64,000 nucleotides of DNA from contig DEHZ01000004.1 of NCBI GenBank assembly GCA_002352205.1, forward strand, positions 146,802 through 210,801, read 5' to 3'. Shown here one piece after another: positions 54,499-62,072 of the stretch (position 1 is the first letter of the stretch; each line of letters begins with the position of its first letter). Made by a program: the position numbers and the translations under genes. The notes below the pieces were generated by a model. It had not been told where the DNA came from, made no database searches, and worked only from the letters and a program-made list of their open reading frames with translations. This stretch comes from Flavobacterium sp. UBA2787. Its GTDB lineage: Bacteria > Bacteroidota > Bacteroidia > Flavobacteriales > Flavobacteriaceae.

Positions 54499-57243
54499 TT
54501 ATAAATTAATCATAAAGTTAGATAAATTTTCATCAGAGTTTAAATCCAATTTTTTTCGTAATCGGTAACGATGAAGCTCAACTCCGCGATAAGAAATATT
54601 CATCAACGGAGCAATTTCTTTTGAAGACAAATTCATTTTTAAATAAATGCAGAGCTTGATGTCTTTTGAAGTAAGATTAGGGTATTTTTTAGTTAAACGA
54701 TGAACAAATTCTTCGTGGCTTTGAAAGATGTTTTTCTCAAAATTTTCCCATTCCTTTTTGTTGATGGCATTAACTTTAATTGATTTATTAATTTTATTTT
54801 TTAATTGATTTAAATCGGACTCTGTTTCCAAAATACGCTTAATCGATTCAATCATCTCCGATTGTTTGGCTATGGATAATGATTTTCCGGCTACTTCGGA
54901 AGCCTTCGTTTGTACTTGAATTTCCAAAATATGCTTTTCATATTCTTGTAATTTCAATTTGTTTTCAGCTTCCAACTCTATTTGAAGGATTTCTTTTTGA
55001 TGTTTTAATTCTTCTTCTTTCAATTTTAATTTTTCTTGGTACCGAACTGTATTCCATCGATAATAAAGAAAAAATAATATTGAAATAAATAAAATGTACA
55101 CTAAAATCATCCAAACTGAAAGATACCAAGGCTTGGCTACAAAGAAATTAAATTTTGAAATTAAATTAAATTGTTCGCCATCGTAATGAAAAATTGCTAA
55201 TTTTTGAATGCCACTTGATAAATTATTTAAAACTAGGTTTCCATTTTGAATGGGCAAATAATCTTTAGAATCATTTAACTGATAAAATAAACCCGCACGA
55301 TTGTATCCGAAATATTCAGAAATAACATTTATTTCAACTGATTTATTATGTTTTACTGTAGCGTTTTTTTGAATATTTTCTCCTTGGCTGAAGGCTTCAA
55401 TAGTAACATTTTGATTTTTTATTTTTGAATTCTTAAGTTGGAATGTAAAAAAACCATCATCTAAATTCATAATCAGTTGATTATTATCTCTGAAGACTTT
55501 TGTGTCTTGATTGATAATTTTTCCTTCGTAATATTTTTCCGGAATCAATTCCCAAATAAATTTATCTTCAATTTGATGAATTACATAGAGAAATTTATCT
55601 TTCAAAACGATAAAATTTTCATCATCAATTGGAACAATTTCTGAAATTGAAGAAAAATTCGAATTAAACAATTCATTTTTAACAAGTTTGTCCGTTAAAG
55701 AATTGTATTGATACCAAGTTGTGTCTATAAAAAATAAAATTTCACTTTTAAACTGAAACAATTTTACTTCAAAATCATTTTCAATTTTATTCTTTTGCGT
55801 AATGTTTTCAATTTTATCAAGTTTGAAATCCGGTTTGAATTTTATTCGATATAAACTCCTATAATTATCAACCGCCCAAATTTCGAGTGGCTTAATTTGT
55901 ACAATGTTTTTGATTGGTTTGGTCAAATTTTGAACGATTTGATAATCACTATAATCCGTTGGAATATTATACATAACAATCCCTGAATAATTAGCTTGGT
56001 ATATCTTTCTGTCCAAATCACTTTTTAGAATTTTCCAACCGCCGCTGACTTGGTTTTTTTTAATCAATTGATTTCCGTCATAAACAAATGTTCCATCATT
56101 ATGACCTATAACAAACTGATTATCAATTTTTTGAATGTCCCAAACTTGACCTTGAGAATTTGGGATGACTTCTAATTTCTTATCTTTATAATTAAAAACA
56201 CCGTGATTGGAACCTAATAGATAACCATTATCCGTAAAAGAAACCGAATAAACAGAACCCAAAACACCTGTATTATCTGAGAAAATAGAATATGGCGAAT
56301 TAATTTCGATGTGTGAAATTCCGTTATCCAATCCCAACCAAATATCATTTTCCTTATCAAAACCAATGCTGAGCACGGAATTGTTTTTGAGCGAATTATT
56401 TCGACTAATATTTCTAAAAGTATTTCCCTCAATATCAACCAAATATAATCCCCTAAAAGCTGTTCCGATGGCTAATCGTTTCTCATCAATGAATTTTGCT
56501 GTAATGATAATTTCATTTTTAAGAATGTCATTCAGCGAACTATTCCAAGCTACTAATTGATTGTTTTTTTGAATAAAAACACCGCTTTTTTGGGTAAAGA
56601 AATACAGTTGATTTTGACTTTTATCGATGGAATGAACAACGTTGTTTTCGAGTAATTTCCATTGCTCAACTTTTGCAAATGACTTATTTCGAAATTCGTA
56701 AATTCCGTTTTTTACGGTCGCCAAATACATTTTATCATCAATTACAAAACAATAGGAAATTTGAAATGGAATTCTAATTTTTTCGATATTTTTTCCATCA
56801 TAAACAAATAATTCATTGAAGGATTGAAAGTAAATTTTCCCCTGAAATTTTACGATTTTCCAGATTTCCTCATTATTAGAATAACCGCTAAAAAGGTTTT
56901 TTCCTTTTGATAATGAATGATAAATCATTTCGCCTTTTTCTCTTTCCCAATAACCAAATTCGGTGTAAGAACCGCTGTAAATTCGGTTTCCATCAGAAAA
57001 AACAGATCGTATGATGGTTTTGTTTGGTAAAATATATTTGTCCCACTTTACGCCATTATATCGTAAAAAATAATGATTATTTGCAAAATACATTGCATTA
57101 TCACTTCCTTGCGTAACGCTCCAAACCTGATTGTCACCATTGTAATTTAACTTGGTGAAATTTTCAACAAACGGTAGAAGTTCCTGAGAAAATACATTCA
57201 AAGAAAAGAAAAGAAAAAACAAATACTGAAATCTAAATTTCAT
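54499..57243 (-). CDS. PUL regulator: membrane-spanning propeller protein with LuxR-like HTH
   Basis: The 914-residue protein has a signal peptide (MKFRFQYLFFLFFSLNVFS). A periplasmic two-component-regulator-type propeller spans about residues 25-600 (units such as NDIWLGLDNGISHIEI). A Y_Y_Y-like domain follows (about residues 615-700). One membrane helix lies near residues 705-728, then a coiled coil (about residues 735-800), then a C-terminal helix-turn-helix (LSSKEIAPLMNIS, VELHRYRLRKKLDL). It has no kinase domain. It sits just upstream of susC on the same strand, so it is the likely sensor and activator of this PUL. It resembles the protein at 28556-31405, especially in the HTH. Confidence 0.9.
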   Translation of the reverse strand: MKFRFQYLFFLFFSLNVFSQELLPFVENFTKLNYNGDNQVWSVTQGSDNAMYFANNHYFLRYNGVKWDKYILPNKTIIRSVFSDGNRIYSGSYTEFGYWEREKGEMIYHSLSKGKNLFSGYSNNEEIWKIVKFQGKIYFQSFNELFVYDGKNIEKIRIPFQISYCFVIDDKMYLATVKNGIYEFRNKSFAKVEQWKLLENNVVHSIDKSQNQLYFFTQKSGVFIQKNNQLVAWNSSLNDILKNEIIITAKFIDEKRLAIGTAFRGLYLVDIEGNTFRNISRNNSLKNNSVLSIGFDKENDIWLGLDNGISHIEINSPYSIFSDNTGVLGSVYSVSFTDNGYLLGSNHGVFNYKDKKLEVIPNSQGQVWDIQKIDNQFVIGHNDGTFVYDGNQLIKKNQVSGGWKILKSDLDRKIYQANYSGIVMYNIPTDYSDYQIVQNLTKPIKNIVQIKPLEIWAVDNYRSLYRIKFKPDFKLDKIENITQKNKIENDFEVKLFQFKSEILFFIDTTWYQYNSLTDKLVKNELFNSNFSSISEIVPIDDENFIVLKDKFLYVIHQIEDKFIWELIPEKYYEGKIINQDTKVFRDNNQLIMNLDDGFFTFQLKNSKIKNQNVTIEAFSQGENIQKNATVKHNKSVEINVISEYFGYNRAGLFYQLNDSKDYLPIQNGNLVLNNLSSGIQKLAIFHYDGEQFNLISKFNFFVAKPWYLSVWMILVYILFISILFFLYYRWNTVRYQEKLKLKEEELKHQKEILQIELEAENKLKLQEYEKHILEIQVQTKASEVAGKSLSIAKQSEMIESIKRILETESDLNQLKNKINKSIKVNAINKKEWENFEKNIFQSHEEFVHRLTKKYPNLTSKDIKLCIYLKMNLSSKEIAPLMNISYRGVELHRYRLRKKLDLNSDENLSNFMINL

Positions 57244-57301
57244 GCAAGTAGCTATTATTTCTCAAATGTAAAAAACAATTCGGACTTAAACACTACTTGC
57301 A
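57243..57301. promoter_or_regulatory. Promoter region of the PUL regulator flanked by an inverted repeat
   Basis: TGCAAGTAG (57243-57251) and CTACTTGCA (57293-57301) are perfect 9-bp inverted copies around 41 bases. A minus-strand -7 box TACATTTG lies between them, near 57263-57270. The left arm touches the start codon. Confidence 0.45.
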
Positions 57302-57309
57302 AAACCTAT

Positions 57310-58527
57310 CTATTTAACAGAAACTAAATTTTCATCAACATATTCTTGTAAGTACGCAAATCGAGGAGTCAATTTTCCGTTTTCGGTAATTTTTGCCCGT
57401 TGAAGAATTCCGTCTTTATCACCATTAAAAAAGGATGGAATGACGTGTTCCATAAACATTTCGCCAAAGCCTTCACTGGCATCTTTTGGCAATTCACAAG
57501 GCAAATTATCCACACTCATCACCATAATAGAGCCAGGATGCGTATAGGAAACTTCTTTGTGTTCATAAGGCAAGTATCCAAAGAAAGGATCGGCAATCGT
57601 TGATGCTTTTATCGTACAAGCAATCGGTCCGTCAACATCACAAGAAATATCGGCTACGACTTTTATTTTAGAATCTTTCGCTTTTAGCATTTCTTGAGTT
57701 AATATATAAGGAGCATCATTTCCATAAAAATGACCGGTTATGAACACATCTGATACTTTTGTGAAACGTTCAAAATCAGAAACATATTCTTTTGGGTTTG
57801 AATAAAAATCTTGATTATCTAATTTTTTTCCGTCTTTTCGTTTATTATAATCTAATACATCAAGTTGCACATAAACGGGTTCAGAATAATTTTTGTTTAA
57901 GAAATTTTCGACTGAAACTTCTTTGATTTTCATTCCGTCTAAGATTTCCTTTGCTCCCATTCCTACTTTACCTTTTCCAGTTAGTACAATTTTGATGGGT
58001 GGTAAAACTTGTCGTTTTAGTTTTGCAATCAATTCGTCTTTTCCTTTTAATGTTTCTGCTTTTGGTAAAGTAAATAATTCATACTTAATTCCAAAACCAC
58101 GAAAAGCATTGTAAGTTCCTACAATTCCGGCATAACGACCAAAACCAATTAATCGTCTGTTTTGAGCATCAACAATGGTTTCGTGATCATACAATTCGAT
58201 GTTTTTAGCTAAAATTGCTTGTAGTAACTTTCGGTTATGAACTTGCTTTTTGATGGTATGAGAAAAGAAAAAGTACTTCTTATTGGGAATTAAAGCATCC
58301 ACTGGAACTTCTTTAACACCAAGTAAAACATCGCAATCTGAAAGATTTTCCGTTACTTCAATTCCTAAAGCAACATAATCTGCATCAGGAAAAACCCTAA
58401 TATCTGATGCTTCTACCTTTATTTTGGCCTCAGTAAATTGTTGTTGTAACCGAACCAATTCTTCGGGTGTAAAAACAACTCTTCTGTCTGGCGGATTTTT
58501 GCGTTCTTTGATGATTCCGAATGTCAT
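57310..58527 (-). CDS. Alanine/saccharopine dehydrogenase-like NAD(P)-dependent oxidoreductase
   Basis: I chose the ATG at 58527 (MTFGIIKERKNPPDRRVVF), because the family N terminus begins there; 16 more codons are open upstream. The 405-residue protein has an AlaDH/PNT N-terminal domain (VFTPEELVRL, CDVLLGVKEVPVDAL, FFFSHTIKKQ). A Rossmann domain follows with VLTGKGKVGMGAKEIL, and the active-site-like VADISCDVDGPIACT, as in lysine-forming saccharopine dehydrogenases. The precise amino acid substrate is not clear. It is read divergently from ssrA and has a good promoter. Confidence 0.87.
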   Translation of the reverse strand: MTFGIIKERKNPPDRRVVFTPEELVRLQQQFTEAKIKVEASDIRVFPDADYVALGIEVTENLSDCDVLLGVKEVPVDALIPNKKYFFFSHTIKKQVHNRKLLQAILAKNIELYDHETIVDAQNRRLIGFGRYAGIVGTYNAFRGFGIKYELFTLPKAETLKGKDELIAKLKRQVLPPIKIVLTGKGKVGMGAKEILDGMKIKEVSVENFLNKNYSEPVYVQLDVLDYNKRKDGKKLDNQDFYSNPKEYVSDFERFTKVSDVFITGHFYGNDAPYILTQEMLKAKDSKIKVVADISCDVDGPIACTIKASTIADPFFGYLPYEHKEVSYTHPGSIMVMSVDNLPCELPKDASEGFGEMFMEHVIPSFFNGDKDGILQRAKITENGKLTPRFAYLQEYVDENLVSVK

Positions 58528-58563
58528 TTGTGATATTTTTATAGCAATTTTTAAAAATTGTTT

Positions 58564-58594
58564 CAAATATAACATTTCTGATTTATTTAGACAA
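58564..58594 (-). promoter_or_regulatory. Promoter of the saccharopine/alanine dehydrogenase-like gene
   Basis: On the minus strand TTG (58594-58592), 20 bases, then TATATTTG (58571-58564) match the flavobacterial consensus. The ATG is 36 bases further on. Confidence 0.7.
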
Positions 58595-58619
58595 GTTTTA
58601 TTTATGACAATTTTTCATG

Positions 58620-58627
58620 TATATTTG
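58620..58627 (+). promoter_or_regulatory. -7 box of ssrA
   Basis: TATATTTG matches TAnnTTTG. The tmRNA 5' end lies 77 bases downstream, with a degenerate repeat (58650-58700) in between, so the precursor has a long 5' leader. Confidence 0.5.
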
Positions 58628-58649
58628 TGGTCTGGTTTTTGATTTAAGT

Positions 58650-58700
58650 TAGGTGTTGCCGATAACTGATAACATACAACGGATAACAGAAAACAGAAAA
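58650..58700. repeat. Degenerate intergenic repeat, 'gataacnnncaac' family, before ssrA
   Basis: The text ccgataactgataacatac and its continuation ends directly before the tmRNA. The same word family occurs at 7781-7843 and, inverted, at 19588-19632. Confidence 0.55.
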
Positions 58701-58704
58701 AAAT

Positions 58705-59100
58705 GGGGTCGACCGGTTTTGACAGCGGGTGGAACTAAACGGTAAGCACGTCGAGCATTGGACATTTGGCTCGTAAATATCAAGGTTCACAACTTATAAA
58801 CGGCGAAAATAATTACGCTTTAGCTGCTTAATCTGAATTATAGTAAGATTTGCCTCGTTCCTACTAGGTAGGAAAGCTGGATTCTCCTCAAAAGCCTTGG
58901 TTTGTGGCGTTTGATTCAGGAGAACTGTAAAAATAAACCTAGGAAGGGTAAAGCTTTAAATCCCTTCTGACAACTATAAAGCTAAGCAAGAAGTGGCAGC
59001 CTTTGGCCTTGCTTTTTGTCGAAAACTCAATCAGAGGATAAACGCGTAGAAAGCTCTTTGGTTGCTTGTTTGGACGAGAGTTCGATTCTCTCCGACTCCA
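58705..59100 (+). ncRNA. ssrA: Transfer-messenger RNA (tmRNA)
   Basis: tmRNA rescues stalled ribosomes and tags the broken proteins for degradation. The 5' end GGGGTCG (from 58705) pairs with CGACTCC at 59093-59099, forming the acceptor stem. The tRNA-like T arm (GAGAGTTCGATTCTCTC) is intact. The tag frame at 58802-58831 reads GENNYALAA and then a stop, giving A-GENNYALAA with the charged alanine. The two-part gene order is normal, not permuted. CCA is not encoded after the discriminator A at 59100. An integrase gene follows within 260 bases, so the 3' end is a likely integration site. Confidence 0.96.
59080..59100 (+). other. Putative attachment site at the 3' end of ssrA
   Basis: The T-arm and acceptor 3' end of tmRNA are classical target sites of tyrosine recombinases, and an integrase gene lies just downstream. 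The second copy that would mark the far end of the element is not in the window. The exact core therefore cannot be set. Confidence 0.45.
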
Positions 59101-59121
59101 CATTTTAATTATCAAATTAAG

Positions 59122-59160
59122 CTAAAACCCTATAAATCGTATGATTTACAGGGTTTTTTG
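59122..59160 (+). terminator. Terminator of ssrA
   Basis: AAAACCCT and TAAATC pair with GATTTA and AGGGTTTT around a short GTAT loop with one mismatch, followed by T residues. Confidence 0.8.
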
Positions 59161-59351
59161 TTTTTACTACTATTCAAATTATTCAATTAATCGTTTTTCA
59201 TCGGTGCTAAAATCGGTGACCCACAAAAAATTCAATTTTAGGGACACCGAATTTCTTGTCAGCCCAATGATAGCAAGCAGTTCAAAAGATGAACATCTTG
59301 TATGAAAAAGAATAAAAAAGTAATTTGATAACATAATTTGGTCACCACAAA

Positions 59352-60593
59352 ATGAAACATAAACTGTCAATACTTTTCTTCGTGAAAAGTTCTAAAGCAA
59401 CAAAAAGCGGATTAGTTCCTATTTATCAAAGAATAACCATCAACGGTGCAAGAATAGAATTAAGCACTTCAAAATTTGTAGAAAGATCAAAATGGAATGC
59501 TTCTGCAGGTAAAATTAAAGGAACCAATGAAGAAGCAAGGCTAATAAATAGTCATCTTGATATTCTCAGAAGCAAAGTGTATGAAACTGAAAATTGGATG
59601 ATTAATAACAGTCAGGATATTAATGCACAAACTTTCAAAAATAAATTTCTTGGTGTTGAGGAAAAACAACGGCAGCTCATCTTAATCTTTGAAGATCATA
59701 ACAAGCGTATGAAAGAACTAATTGGATCTACCTTCGCTAATAATACCTTCAAAAAGTATGAAACGACATTGAGCCATATTAAAGAATTTCTAAAAGTTCA
59801 ATACAATCTAAACGACATTTCAATTAAACGGGTTGACATAGCCTTTATAAATGACTTTGATTTCTTCTTACGCCATACAAAGAAATGTAACAACAATTCT
59901 ACCATTAAATACATCCGAAATTTTGGAAAAATAATTAAACAATGTTATGTAAACGGTTGGTTAGAAAGAGACCCAATGCTCAATTACAAGGGAAAGGTAA
60001 AAGAAATTGAAAGAGTCTATTTAGCTCAGGAAGAGATTGAGTTACTTTTGAATAAAGAATTCAAAATAAAACGACTTGAATTAGTAAGAGACATGTTCCT
60101 ATTTAGTTGCTTTACCGGATTAGCCTACATTGATGTGTATAATCTAACTAATTCAAATATAATCATCGGAATTGATGGCGAAAAATGGATTTCAACAAAA
60201 AGACAAAAAACAGAAAGTCCTTCCCGAATTCCTATCCTACCGGTTAGTCAAATGATTATTGATAAATACGAAAACCATCCACAATGTAAAAATGAAGGTA
60301 AACTCCTCCCTATTCTATCCAATCAAAAAATGAATGCTTATCTAAAAGAGCTCGCCGATGTTTGCGAGATCGATAAAGAATTAACTTTCCATATCGCCAG
60401 ACATACTTTTGCAACTATTGTAACATTAACTAATGGTGTTCCTATAGAATCGGTGAGTAAAATGCTTGGACATAAAAATATTCGTACTACGCAACATTAT
60501 GCCAAAGTTTTGGATAAAAAAGTGAGTGAGGACATGAAGATTTTGAAAGATAAGTTCCTAATTAATATAATCTCAAAAAAAGCAAATAATTGA
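59352..60593 (+). CDS. Tyrosine-type site-specific integrase (Bacteroidetes family)
   Basis: The 413-residue protein has an N-terminal arm-binding domain (MKHKLSILFFVKSSKATKSGL), a SAM-like core-binding domain (about residues 110-210), and the catalytic domain. The catalytic domain shows H-I-A-R-H-T-F (His and the second Arg), LGHKNIRTTQHYAKV (His, then the nucleophile Tyr) and, at the place of the first catalytic Arg, TGLAYIDV with Ala. Loss of that Arg is known in the CTnDOT integrase group. It is intact and directly follows ssrA, so it probably drives integration at the tmRNA gene. Confidence 0.94.
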   Translation: MKHKLSILFFVKSSKATKSGLVPIYQRITINGARIELSTSKFVERSKWNASAGKIKGTNEEARLINSHLDILRSKVYETENWMINNSQDINAQTFKNKFLGVEEKQRQLILIFEDHNKRMKELIGSTFANNTFKKYETTLSHIKEFLKVQYNLNDISIKRVDIAFINDFDFFLRHTKKCNNNSTIKYIRNFGKIIKQCYVNGWLERDPMLNYKGKVKEIERVYLAQEEIELLLNKEFKIKRLELVRDMFLFSCFTGLAYIDVYNLTNSNIIIGIDGEKWISTKRQKTESPSRIPILPVSQMIIDKYENHPQCKNEGKLLPILSNQKMNAYLKELADVCEIDKELTFHIARHTFATIVTLTNGVPIESVSKMLGHKNIRTTQHYAKVLDKKVSEDMKILKDKFLINIISKKANN

Positions 60594-60936
60594 TCTCATA
60601 TGCTAAAATTAAGTAAACTTAAGTTCAGTTAAAACTCATTGTTTGATAAAAAATGATTACTGAAAAATGCTAAATTAATTTTCATATAAACTATTCAAGA
60701 ATATCAAATTCTATAAAAAAGATTTGAAAGAAGTTACCTTTTCTTCTGTTTCAGAGCATATATGGAAATATGTCTCATCTGCTGCTACAACGATTTGGCT
60801 AAAATTAATGGTTTTTCAACCAGCTGAATATTAATTTGTTATGCTTTTTTAAATGTCTTTAATTTTTTTAACAAAACACAAAGCAACTTATTCTACATAT
60901 TCTCATCTGAAATGGAGCTATCAAAAAGAAAAATAT
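60594..60936 (+). other. Intergenic stretch with a possible gene remnant
   Basis: This 343-base gap follows the integrase. The frame from 60679 to 60834 is open and protein-like (KDLKEVTFSSVSEHIWKYV, then KLMVFQPAEY and a stop) but has no ATG. It may be the C-terminal relic of a lost gene. A short dyad (AAGTAAACTTAAGTT) lies near 60611. An in-frame extension of the next glycosyltransferase begins at 60853. No other feature is recognised. Confidence 0.3.
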
Positions 60937-62022
60937 ATGAGTAACCTAAAAAGTGTTTTTTTAGAAACACATAACATCAGAAATCTATATTCCGGTTTTG
61001 GACAATTCAATTTTAACTTAGCTAAAGCATTAAGTGCCGAAAATGAATTTCTTAAAGAACATAATGTAGTACTTAATTGTAATAGTGATAGTGCCAAAAA
61101 AGAATTGGGTAAAAAGCTACATTATAACAAATATTTTCCAATCACTAGGTATCCGCTATTTCGTATTAGGGAAAAATATAGTTTATGGCACTCTGTAAAT
61201 CAAAATACAAAAATTGAACCTTTTTCAAATGATATCCCCTATCTATTAACTGTACATGACGTTAACTTTATCGAGGAAGATCATGGTAAACGTTTGGACT
61301 TTAGAATCAACCAATTTAAAAGTAAAATTGAGCGGAGTCGTTCCATAGTTTATATTTCAGAGTTTGCTAAGAAAAGTACCCACGAACATTTTAAAATTCC
61401 GAACATTCCTGAATACGTAATTTATAACGGCAATACATTTAATGATAATTCTATGATGAGTGACAATAACTCTTGTACCAATTATATACCCACGAAACCT
61501 TTTATATTTTCGATTGGGAAGTTAGTTGAAAAAAAGAATTTTCATACCCTTGTTGAAATGTTAATGTTTTTACCTGATATTGAGTTACTCATCGCAGGAG
61601 ATATGAATACTGCGTATGCTGAAATGATAAAAGAAATGATAATAAAATATCAGTTTGAGAAAAGAGTCTTTTTAGTTGGTACAATTACAGAATCCGATAA
61701 AAGATTTTATTATAAAAATTGCTTGGCATTTGCATTTCCTTCGTTAAGAGAAGGTTTTGGATTGCCTGTTTTAGAAGCGATGACCTATGGAAAACCTGTG
61801 TTTTTATCCAAATACACATCATTGCCAGAAGTTGGAGGTACTAAGTCTTTCTACTGGGATAATTTTGATGCTCAATATATGGCAACTGTTTTTCTTGAGG
61901 GATTAACTACGTTTGAAAATAATAAAGAGCTGTTTACTTCTGAATACATCGCCCGTTCACAACAGTTTACGTGGGAAAATGCAGCTAAACAATATATAGA
62001 AGTATATAAAAGCATTTTATAA
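60937..62022 (+). CDS. Glycosyltransferase, GT4-type (GT-B fold)
   Basis: I chose the ATG at 60937 (MSNLKSVFLETHNIRNLYSG); an ATG 84 bases upstream is also open. The 361-residue protein has an acceptor-side N domain with YSGFGQFNFNLAKAL. The C domain has FIFSIGKLVEKKNFHTLVEML and the EX7E region FPSLREGFGLPVLEAMTYGK, which binds the nucleotide sugar. It has no signal peptide and acts on the cytoplasmic side of the inner membrane. It lies in the region after the integrase, 50 bases before an ABC exporter, and probably builds a surface polysaccharide or glycolipid. Confidence 0.9.
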   Translation: MSNLKSVFLETHNIRNLYSGFGQFNFNLAKALSAENEFLKEHNVVLNCNSDSAKKELGKKLHYNKYFPITRYPLFRIREKYSLWHSVNQNTKIEPFSNDIPYLLTVHDVNFIEEDHGKRLDFRINQFKSKIERSRSIVYISEFAKKSTHEHFKIPNIPEYVIYNGNTFNDNSMMSDNNSCTNYIPTKPFIFSIGKLVEKKNFHTLVEMLMFLPDIELLIAGDMNTAYAEMIKEMIIKYQFEKRVFLVGTITESDKRFYYKNCLAFAFPSLREGFGLPVLEAMTYGKPVFLSKYTSLPEVGGTKSFYWDNFDAQYMATVFLEGLTTFENNKELFTSEYIARSQQFTWENAAKQYIEVYKSIL

Positions 62023-62072
62023 ATTATCGAAAATAATATCATAGTTCCCTAAAAAATAAAAAAATCTCTTTA

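Noticed and set aside
59179-59370. 63-codon minus-strand frame upstream of the integrase
   Set aside because: It overlaps the integrase start and probable att-region repeats. No family or start signal supports it.
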